From: Onchocerca lupi
Lineage: Eukaryota > Nematoda > Chromadorea > Rhabditida > Onchocercidae
Length of the DNA stretch: 64,000 nt
Assembly (NCBI GenBank): GCA_028564675.1
Contig: JAOVVO010000065.1
Span: 124,001-188,000 of the forward strand
Direction of reading: 5' to 3'
The position numbers and the translations under genes were made by a program. Numbering within the stretch: position 1 is the stretch's first letter; each line of letters opens with the position of its first letter. Below are positions 25,231-36,100 of the stretch, piece by piece. The notes beneath the pieces were generated by a model, which saw nothing but the letters and a program-made list of their open reading frames with translations, was not told where the DNA came from and did not search any database.

Positions 25231-27563
25231 TTCATTCAGTACAGTTGTTCGATATAGCAACAGTTCAATTCGACACAGATCAACAGTTCAACTGTATCTG
25301 TTTAATTGAAATAGTTCAGTTGAAGTAGTTTAATAACAACGCAATTTTGAGGACTATTTGATGGTAGCAGGAGTTACAATTCAACGGTATGAGCAACAAT
25401 TCAACAGAAGCTACAGCAGTGGTGAAGCGAAGGGAGAACGATAGTTACGAAGGATAAAACTACAAACGATTATTCGTACTCTTTGATTCTTGTATTGTTT
25501 ATTCATTCCCTACCATAATATAAGCGAAATGAAGCCGAATGCTGACCTATTCGAATCACAAAAGCAAGATTTCCAATCCAACAAACTATAAACAAACAAG
25601 ATCCTTTCACCGAAATTATACAAATAATTTCCCGACAGTTTGAGTGATATTAACACAACACAACATAAATGATTGTCAAACATTTTATTAGAATAAATAC
25701 GAAAGAAAGTCATAACGGAGTCAGATTTTTTCAATAATATTTCTATCCTCTTTTCAATGGCGCATTCGAAGATATCTATCTATAAAATAATCAATGTTAT
25801 CCTTAGACTGGAGTTGAAAAGATGATGATCTAATATATGTTTAATATTGTTGAACAAGCAGAAGTTCTAAATTGAAGTATAGTTCTCAAAAAATGAAAGT
25901 TTCTACATTCCAAATCGAATGAATATTTCATTCAGAAGATGAACTTTGTTTATAATATAAAAACTTCTAGTTGGAAAAGGAATTGACAAAATGTAAGAAA
26001 TAATAGCCATCCAGATATCATGCTGAACACTGTGGATGAGTAAAATGAGGGATGTGCTGTTTGGGCCAATTTTTGGCTTTACGAGAGGATTTATCAGCTC
26101 ATTGCTTTTGATTATAATTCCGAAAAGATTTCTGATGTCTGCATCCATTTAGAACGACTTGGTCAAATATGTTATAACGGCAATTATGGAATTTGAATGT
26201 GCGACTTACATGTCAACGATAAATCCGAAAAAAAAAAAAAAGAAAAAAAGAGTAAACAAAGTGGAAAATGCTTGTTTGATATATCTTCAAAGAGCACAAA
26301 CCGGATACTGATGTGCAACTGCAAAAGTACAATAAATATAGCATTCCAATGACAGATATGTCATCCTCAATCACAAATACTCTGAATTTGTATGTCATTC
26401 CATCATTTTTCTATATATAGTCACATGCGAATTTCCGCTTGCGACTAAATTTGCAGTATTGTTCGCAGAATATTTCCGTTGTTCTGTTATCGCGGAAAAG
26501 TAACGATTTGCTCATAATTTACATGTGTCCGTCAAATACGCATTACATTCTTAGATTCCATTATAGTTCTCAAAAATGCTATTGACCGTATTATCATCAA
26601 TCAGAAAATTGGAGAATCCGGTAAGTTTTTCGTCAGAAGCGTAAAACTATAACGTTTGTTAAATGAAATTAAACCAAATTTCGCTAAATCATTTTATTGC
26701 ATATGGATCATTTTATTTTACTGAAATCCAATAATTATAATTAATGAAAACATGAGAGTAATATGCATTGTGTCATCTCTTCATTCTTTAGAATAGAAAG
26801 TTATGATACTTACATTTGGCTCCGAAATTTGTTAATATATGCCTTTTAGGTGATTCATTACGAGTACAGAAGCTTAAAAATATATGATCTAGTTAACATA
26901 AAGGTCATTGAAGTGGACCTGACCTTTGTACCGTATCGTTCTGACTTTTTTTCTTCCAAGATATATGTGAATTTCTCCTACCTCATTGCTAATCATATAA
27001 CACTAAAAAATAACTTTCTCAAACAATCTTTTCCTGAAACATATATTTAAAAAAAGAATTCATCTTTTCGGAATAATTCACCTGAGAGATGCACATAATC
27101 CTCAACGTGCCATCAAACGATTACAGTATTTTTGACACTCTGAGAGAGCTTCATTTAAATTAAAAATGAGAGAGATTTTTATAAAAAAATTTTAATTTTT
27201 TAATTTTATTTTCGCATTTTTTTTTTCAGCTTCCATCTTCAAGTACTCTATCTTTAACTCTTCAGTTCAACTTGCTTTTCATTGTTGACAAATGATGTTT
27301 GTTTATCAAAGAACGATCATTTTTCTGCATTCTTCCTTCCCTATGTTCATTATTTAAGCAAAAGGGTCAAGTCAAATAGCCTTTTAGTGTTATTAAACAG
27401 ATTTCCATCTTGTGAAATCACACCTACCACCTTGTCAGAATAATCATCGTATCGATGTTGCTTTCTACCTCTTTTCCTCCCTGTCTCATTTTCAATTCAA
27501 TTTCAAGTTATTTCAAACCGGGTATACCATCCAACCCGCGGACCGCAGGGATGATTGTTATAT

Positions 27564-27594
27564 TCTCTCTCTCTCTCTCTCTCTCTTTCTCCTA
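27564..27594. repeat. (TC)n microsatellite
   Basis: A run of tctctc repeats of about 26 bases followed by tttctcc. Confidence 0.85.
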
Positions 27595-27945
27595 GATGTT
27601 GTCACTGTGTAAAAGTTGTTTTCTTCCTGATTCCTTCATTTCGATCACTCCGATAATGGATGATTGATCGATAAGAGTATCAATGTCATTCGAGTCACTC
27701 TCTTCCCCCGCCCCATCACCCATACGAGGATAAAAATGTGGAGCGTAACGCCTCGTGCTCTTTCCATTTTAACCTTTTGCGTTGGTACTTTTGTCATATG
27801 TGTTTTGTTTCCTATTATTCGCATTTCAGTCATGATGAAATTGATTTTAAGGAGGACAAACGGAAAGTGAGAAAAGTGAGATCACTATTCTCGATTATCA
27901 TCAGTGTTGCTTCACCCAACTGATGAATGATAACGTCTATCGAAA

Positions 27946-28410
27946 AGATGATAATATACATCTAGCAACTTCCATTCTTGTAAGTTTTCTTGAATATCAA
28001 TTCGTTTATTTACATGATCCTTTCGTGTCTTTTTACGTTTTTTTCTTCATCTTAGTGCTTCATATTCGAACAACAGAAAAATCAAAAAAAAAAAAAAAAA
28101 AAAAGGAAAAAAAAATTCTGATCAGACAGTAATTCTGATTAGACAGATTTGATTAAACACTACTTGCACACATTAGAAAGTATATCATAAAAAAGTTGAA
28201 GATTTTCAATCTATTGTTGAAAAATTTGGTAGGAAAGATGTATTAATAAAAAATTATCCTGATATTAGTAATAAGATAACTTGATATCAAGATGATGATG
28301 TACTCTAACTAGCTTTCATTCTTGTAAATTTATCTATATCAGCTTGTTTATTTACATGTTCCTTTCATATTTCTTCACTTATTACTTCATATTCGAATAG
28401 CAGAAAAATA
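27946..28410. repeat. Direct duplication upstream of the kinase gene
   Basis: Segments 27946-28082 and 28289-28410 align: agatgat(a/g)at, then ct(a/t)ac or ctagc, ttccattcttgtaa or ttcattcttgtaa, gtttatttacatg, ttcctttc-like sequence, then cttcatattcgaa and cagaaaaat. A poly-A tract of about 20 bases interrupts just after the first copy. In the first copy the shared block includes a good donor (cttgtaagt). Confidence 0.65.
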
Positions 28411-28588
28411 ATATATTGATAATATTTGCACATACCCAAGGAACTAATGTGCAACATATTATCGAATAATAGCATGTAAGTGTGCAACATATTGCTTCGT
28501 ATTATTATTGATAAAAGAGGCAATATATGACTATATACGATGTTTAGCCTGGGTTTGACATTACTAATTGTGGTAATGTATTCTTTAG

Positions 28589-31500
28589 AACGGGGGAAAT
28601 GCGAATGGAAAGCAGACCGATGTAATTGGCAATATAGATAGGCGATGCGTGGCCAACAAAGAACAACATCCAATGCCCTGGTATCATGGGAATATCACAC
28701 GTGAACGTACCGAAAAGTTAGTTCTTAACTGGATGTATTTGCAGTACTATTAACAACTTGTGCAACAACTTCCTATATTGTCATAACAGCCTCTTAGTTT
28801 CTCTAAGAAGAATTTCTTCAGAATAAGGCGAAAGTTCCTTTCTGATCTCTCTGCATATATTTAGTCTTTCTGTACATTCGTATCTTTCTTTTTCTAGAAT
28901 ATTATCAGGACAGGCCGATGGAACATTTCTTGTGCGTGATTCTACCAATTTTCCAGGCGACTACACTTTGTGCATGGCCTTCAATGGCAAGGTGGAACAT
29001 TATAGGTATCTTATTACATATCAGAATAAAGGATATTAAGGTAGTAATGGTATTAGTGGATATATTCAAACGGTAGACTGAATGAATTTTATTAAGAATG
29101 ACTTTCTTTTACTACAGAACAGACATTGCTGATTGTGACGTAATAATTTGCAGGATCTATCAACTGAATGGCATCTTGACGTGTGACCACGAAGAAAATT
29201 TTGATAATTTGACACAGCTGATAGCGGTGAGTCATTAGATATGTTTTTCTGAGAGATAGTTGTTGTCTCTATTGTGCCTCAATAAATCACTTTGTTATAA
29301 ATTTCTTTTCTCGAGTTGGCTTCTTTCTAATTTCACACTCTTTCAGCATTACAAACGAGATGCAGATGGCTTATGTCATCGCCTTATAACACCAATAATC
29401 AATAATAAGTACCGTTTTACAAGTGATAACAAGTCTTTGGAAGAACGGATACGATTCTTTCACGAAGCTTCATTAATCATCAACCGAAATGAAATACATC
29501 TTGGAGACATTATTGGCCATGGAGAATTTGGAGGTTTGTCTTCACAGGCTTTTCAAAGCCTTTTTTTTTTTTTTTTGCATTCTGACTGATTGCACCGTAG
29601 GTTATAGTTTCAAAATATTTGAAGAAGTTCATTGAAAAAGTGGATCAGTACCAAGTTCCAAAAGACTAATCGTCTGTTGAATTGAACATAGTCATTACTG
29701 CGTTATACGGGTGATTGTCATCTAACTAGATTCTTCATAAGTATTTAAATGATTGAATCTTTTATTATTTAGATGTGCTGTTGGGAGATTACGAAAATCA
29801 TAGAGTAGCAGTGAAGGTTCTGAAGCATAGTGAAATGGTACAGTCATTATTGGACGAAGCAAAATTTATGGTGTGAGTGTATTATAAAGAAATCTTTCCG
29901 GTATTTCTTGTTATTGCAGTAAAAATATATATGCTACATTCTACGAAATTTGCTGGTTTTTCAGTGGCCTGAAACATGTGAATTTGGTGGCTTTATTGGG
30001 TGTTGTCATTGATGATGCTAGAGAAATATTCATGGTGACGGAATACATGGCTAATGGAAATCTTGCAAGTTACTTAATTTATTTTGACATATACTTCTAG
30101 TATATCTTTGCATGAAAAAATAAAAGCCAACACTGGGCTAAACATTTGTTGTAATTAACTTCCATTCTCACTTTAATTTTCTGCCAGCTTTAATTCTATA
30201 AAGAATGTTTACTCGTGTGCTGTTCATTAGATTAATATGCAAACAAGATATTTATAGGTAGATTTCTTGCGTTCACGTGGACGTCATCAAGTAGAAAAAA
30301 TGCAGTTAATTCAGTTCGCGACTGATATTTGTGAGGGTATGAAATTTCTGGAAATGAAAAATGTAGTGCATCGTGATCTGGCTGCTAGAAACGTGTTGCT
30401 AGATGATGAGCTTACCGCAAAAATAAGCGACTTCGGACTCGCGAAAGATGCCAATGAATGCCAATATGCAGAAAGTGCACTCAGCAAATTTCCAATCAAA
30501 TGGACTGCTCCCGAAGCTCTACGATATAGTGTTAGTATTTCATTTCTTTCATAATTGCGGAACATTTTGGTTTACATAACAGTCGGTGAGATATCAATAA
30601 TTTTACTGAACGCTTAAGATGGATTATTAAAAACTGTTATGAAACAACAATATATATTTATTGCTAGTATTAAATATATATATCAACAAAGGTCTTTGTT
30701 TGCTTTTTGCTTTTCGAATTACTTAATCAAATTTCGATAATAGGAATGAAAAGATGGGACCTATGATCCAAAATGAGCACTTGTATATCTCTCAGTAAGT
30801 GCTTCATCAAGAAGATTTATTTTAGAAGTTTTCGACAAAAAGCGATGTATGGTCTTTTGGTGTGTTGCTATGGGAGATATTTTCATATGGCAGAGTGCCT
30901 TATCCTCGCATTGTAAGTAATGAGTTGTACCACTAATTTTATTTTGGTTAAAAACAAATCAGTTGATCATTTACAATGTTTTCAGTTACTGTCTGAAGAC
31001 TATAAATTTGAAATAAATTATCTGTCTATCACAGATGGATATATAAGTTTATACAGTCTTTTTTGTGATTCTCTAAAAGAAAAGAAAATCGAACATGCTT
31101 GTTAATAAATTTTATTTTTTATATAAAAAGAGTGTTGACAGTTGAGAGAGTCATTTATCGGTATTTCGCACAACAATATAAATATGGCTGCATAGATAAT
31201 TTATGAACTTTTTAATCATTTACTTTTTTTTTATCATTTTCTTGAGAGTACTTAGTTCTGTGCACCATCTCTTTTTTTAAGATTTGAAAAAAAGAAAACT
31301 GGATGGATCTGTGTTCTTTCTTTTTTTTTTCTTTTTTATTTAAAGAATAAATAGGGGTGTGAAGCTTGAAGAAGTCGGGAAATTAGTAATTATTCATCAA
31401 GCGAAACATGATTCAGCACTCAAATTGTTTTGCTAGAACTATTTTTTCCAGCCAATTCAAGATGTTGTGCGACATATCGAAAAAGGTTACAGAATGGAAC

Positions 31501-31643
31501 CACCGGAAGGATGTCCAATGGAAATATCACGTCTAATGAATGATGCCTGGATATTGGAGCCATCTGTTCGTCCCTCTTTCACTATTATCTTACAAAGGCT
31601 TAAACTCATTTATGCAAATGTCATCTCCGTTATTCATTCATGA
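28589..31643 (+). CDS. csk-1: C-terminal Src kinase (SH2-kinase), 5' end open
   Basis: Exons are 28589-28716, 28898-29005, 29154-29226, 29347-29533, 29773-29872, 29965-30064, 30258-30530, 30826-30912 and 31452-31643, giving 415 residues. CSK phosphorylates the inhibitory C-terminal tyrosine of Src-family kinases. The SH2 domain begins WYHGNITRERTEK and has FLVRDSTNFPGDYTLC. The linker is YKRDADGLCHRL. The kinase shows the P-loop GHGEFG, VAVKVLK, HRDLAARN, DFGLAK, WTAPEAL and the CSK-typical KSDVWSFGVLLWEI and GRVPYPRI. It ends without a Src-type regulatory tail tyrosine, as expected for CSK. No SH3 is visible upstream. The first listed exon starts at an acceptor in phase 0, so a further 5' exon exists; one at 27923-27981 (MNDNVYRKDDNIHLATSIL) fits phase but is unproven. 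The intron at 30065 starts with GC. The activation loop contains an unexpected Tyr. Confidence 0.9.
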
Positions 31644-33117
31644 ATTGATAGTTGGATGCTAAATTTTTCTAAGTGATTTGGTTATGCAACGATTTCTATT
31701 AACTGTTTTAATTCGTCGAAATATTAGATCTCTTTCTTGGGATTTTCTTGATAATGGATGCTTGTGAAATATTGCCCTGCCTTTACAGAAAAATCTTCAA
31801 AAATGCACATTATGAAAGAAACATTAGTACTGTCTACTCAATCCAAGATATAAAGCTGAACTATCGTTTCTTCATCTAATGTTGCTTTTAAGCTGAGAAA
31901 TAGCTTACTTTGATCCGTATGGCAAATGAATGAAATGATTTTATGTTTAAATGAGAAAGAGAGCAATAAGATGAATATTTGAAAATTTTCCTGCAGAGTA
32001 ATAGATAGAAATATCATTTATTTATTTGTTATGTCGTATTTTTGTTTGTACTTTTTTGATTTCAAAGAAGTGTTACTAATGGATTGTTATGCGTCGATTT
32101 ATTTATCAATATTTAATTATTATCAATTTAATAATCCAGCTTTATCCGAGGGCGTGGCCAAGAGGCAGATTAGTCTTTTTAGACTTTCTCTCATTAATTT
32201 ATCTTAATGCTTTTCATAGATACGTACAAAAATGAAGCTTGAAGTTTTCCAGAAGATTTTATAATAATGAGACAGGATCTCACTAACTTCAATTTGACTA
32301 GTCGATGAATAGTTACGTCGATGTGCTGAGTTGGAACTTACTGTTGTCATTTCATAGCTGATAATGCTTGTCCTAGGTATAAATTGTTTCAAAGCTTTCC
32401 CAAGTGCCCTTTTTTTTCTTTTTTTTTTTTGTTAGTTTCGTCACAATCATTAAAAATAAGATTCCGCTCAGTATGACTACATACGGATGTTTTATAGAAA
32501 CGTAAATTATTCTGTTATATGCAAATATAAATCTGTTTTCTTATATGTAAATATTATTTTTAAATTGTAAAGATGAATCTCACTACAAATTTTTTCCACA
32601 TATTTAGCTAATCAGCAGCATTATTACTTTTAGAACTTACTCATCATCAGTAGTTATATGTGAAATACTAATGATGGGAGAAATATGATATATTTTGGAC
32701 ATTTGGTTATCATAACCTGTTGAAGAGATAGAAATTATAAATCAATCAAATATCCGAATATTTTCATTCACTTCCGTTAAGTTATATTTATACAATCTCT
32801 GCAATTATTAATTTTCCTTCTGGGATATATTCCTTTCGAGCTGTTATGTTATGCAATATGTATTTTCTTTGCTTACTATTGCGATACTATCGCAGGCTTA
32901 ATCTCAATAAAATCTGTACATAATATATTTGGTATGAAGCAAATATTCATTGCACCTATATGACGTACTCTTCGTGGATTATTGTTAATTATATTTTTTT
33001 TACATTTATTTGTTAAAAATTGAGATCTTTAATATGGATAATGCATATAATTATAATATGTTTATTTGGAGCCTCGAATGGCAGTTTGTGATTGGAACAT
33101 CAAAGACTATAAACAGG
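31644..33117. other. Spacer between kinase and myotubularin genes
   Basis: 3' UTR and promoter-type sequence with no exon seen. AATAAA on + at 32906-32911. The spacing of about 1.5 kb argues against a classical worm operon with the gene at 33118. Confidence 0.45.
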
Positions 33118-36100
33118 ATGCTATTACATCCATCTGATGAACAGCAACATCGCGATAGTTTTCGTTCCTACGTGGCAGAATATGACAATCAAATACCGGT
33201 TTGTTATTTCATTTATGAGAGCGAGCTATCTCTTTCTTATTGCCATATCTCGTACTATTTCTGCTAAGATATAGCATATTTCAGGAATACCATGTGAATG
33301 GCGATATTATGTAAAATATTAAAATATCTGGACGATATGTCATATTTGCTTTAAATTATCTTTTAGGCATAGCTTGCAATTTGATACAGAACTTATAATA
33401 TGTAGTAGATTTTCATAAATGAAGTTTCAGGTTAAAGATAATAACGAAGCACCGAATTTCATTCTTTTGGAGGGTAAGTATCATCATATATTGCATACCT
33501 ATGTAGTTCACCTATTTTTGTCCAATAGTAATATATTGTGAAACTGAATTTTGTTATTGAGTTTTCAGGAGAGATAATATCATCGCAGTGCGATGATGTG
33601 TTGCTCTATCCACCTTTCCAGGATAATTACTTTGTGAAACTTTATTGTACCAATTTTCGCATATGCTTTGTGCCACTTACTCAGAAGGTTATTTATATTT
33701 CGTATTTCTTGGTATTCTTTTACACCTTATTATAAAGGAATACCAAATTATTATTATTATAATTTTATGCCTTTCATATTATTTTTTCCTCACTATAACT
33801 CTTCTATTATCATTCTCTTGTTTTCAGCAACCAGATCCATGCTGTAGTCGAAGTATCATATTTACAGATGAACATCAAGTACCGCTATGCTCTATTGCTG
33901 CTATACATTACTCCCCATCACCTATCGGTTCGTCTTTCATATTTCGTTTCAACTTAATCTTATTCTTCCATCTTTTTGTTACACAACCGATTTGCCCGCA
34001 GACAGAACCTTTTGATTTAAAAGAGATGTGCAAATTCAACCCTTGTAATTCTCTTGAATTCTGTCTTACTTTATTCTAATGACTTTTACTGCGCACAAAG
34101 GCATTCTAATGGCATTTTTTTTTTAAAAACTTTAAAAAAATTAATCAAAATTACAGTTCGTTCGGGTGCTTCCCTGAAAAAATATCGATTGATGACAGCT
34201 CCAGCCTCACAGCTTGATATTATTTCGTCCATCAAAATATACACTAAAGTAAGATCGCTTCATTAATTCAGGAATTCAGATCGCCTGTAGAATCTTGGAG
34301 AGGTTATGATTTCTTAAGATATCATTTTGAGAAATCGTAATCTCTTTTTTTTCTCGCTGTTCTTTCTTGAATTTTAGTATGCTGATAAATGAAGATAATG
34401 TTGTTTCAGGACTTTCGGGTATGGACTTTCGATCTACAGCGAAGCCAGTTTGCCGTAAATCTTGCAAATAATATTTATCATTTCTCTCGCCCTTCTTCAC
34501 TTTCAAATTTAATACAACTTTCTTGCGAAGGATTTCGAAAAACGCTTCAGTCAAGTACACTTTGAATTTCTAAGTGAAAATTTATCCATCACATTTCATT
34601 TTAAAATATGTTATGTATTCTCACTGATGTTTTAAAAAAGTGATGTTTTAAATCACTTTTTCCAAATTGTAAATGGCATTTGGTATTGTTGAACTATGAT
34701 ATTATTGGTTATCAATTAATATTGATCTATACCCACTATATATTCAAAATGATTCAAACGAAATGATTTATTTAGGATTCTTTCGAAAAACGGCATATAA
34801 TATGTTCGCTTTTAGTTATAAGGAAGGCATAGGGTTACAGTGAGAGTTCTGATAATTCTTTTGACATACGATGTTTGCATAAAAGAAAATGAATAATCAT
34901 TTGACGTTTTCACAGAATGAATTAATTGTTTTCTTACATAGATTTTATCAGAATTGCCATAGCTTAATTATATTATTGCTCGAAGGTTTATTCTTTAACA
35001 GCTAATTTTATAGCATGTAATTCACTGCTATACAACAATGTGAATGATTGGCAAAAAGAGTTACGACGATGTGGGAACAGCGAAACACGATGGCGTATAT
35101 GTTTTTTGAAATCAGAAATATACCAGCAGAAGACAGTTGTGCCCAGGTTTACGTGTTTCTATCATTTCTCTATGGCTTTAGAGTCTTTTTACTGTATTTT
35201 CTGTTTCTGATTCTCCCTTTTTCGGTCTTCGTGCAACTTCTTTTATTTCTTCTACTCAACATTACTTTTTCTAGTCAGTCTTCATACTACTTCTTTTAAA
35301 TTTCAGCCTAACATTTGTTGTTACAGTTATCCACTTTGTGTTGTTGTTCCAAGTGATCTCTTTGATGTTACAGTATATGACAGCCTTATACCCAACTGGT
35401 GTAATGGCAGATTCCCAGTAAGTTGGCTTTCAAAATTAAAAAGACAGAGTCAAAATAGATATTTTTTAGAACTTTCTTTGTTTGCAGCATCTTGTTTCAG
35501 ATCTGGTGTTGGTCAGCTTCAAATGGCAGTGCATTGCTTCGTTCATCTGCTTGTAATAAGGATCTTAATGCTCAAGAATTGTGGGAAAAGTGTGTTTTTC
35601 TGAAGATTTCATAAGAGATGGTTCAAGTAAGATCATTTGATTAGTTGTTTTTCATTAGATAGCTAGTTCTACTGATACCTTAACAGTGTGTCAATCCAAA
35701 TGGAATTGCAGAGTATTGTGGCCTATCTGTCAAGCTCATCCTCATCATCGACCACCTCAAGTAATTGATTGCGACATATCCGCTGTGCGTATATCATCTT
35801 CATTCGAGAAACTTCGCGAACTTTGCTCTATAGGTATTTATTATTCAATCTTATAGGTATGGATTAAGGCACTGTTAGTGAAGCGAGTTTAAAGATGTTT
35901 AAAGAGTTTCCAATGATATCAACACTGTAATAGAATTATGCAAAAAAAAAAAAAAAAAAAAACATCTTTAGCTTTTGAGTAATCGCTCCTATAGAATAAA
36001 AAAAAAAAAAAAAAAAGGATTGGAAAACCAGGTAAACATTTTTTTGTCTTTATATATTTTCAGACTCAATGGAACGCTTCGTTGAAAGAGAAAAGGAGTG

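Larger units (their letters stand above)
23081..28588. other. 5.5 kb without a supported gene
   Basis: It contains homopolymers (A tract 23701-23727, T tract about 24480-24505), one copy of the dispersed element (25186), a (TC)n run and a duplicated segment near 28 kb. The missing 5' exons of the Cys-rich gene (minus) and of the kinase gene (plus) should lie in it, but no exon could be joined with confidence. A minus frame at 26148-25903 (starting MDADIRNLFG) is open but has no splice context. Confidence 0.4.

Noticed and set aside
25903..26148. Minus ORF MDADIRNLFGIIIKSNELIN, a possible exon
   Set aside because: Open and of reasonable composition, but no acceptor or donor places it in a gene and no family was recognised.
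26576..27291. Possible small three-exon gene (MLLTVLSSIRKLENP, then VIHYEYRSLKIYDL, then LPSSSTLSLTLQ and a stop)
   Set aside because: Signals are partly good and phase 0, but the peptide is short and low-information, and nothing links the pieces beyond splice-like motifs common in this AT-rich DNA.
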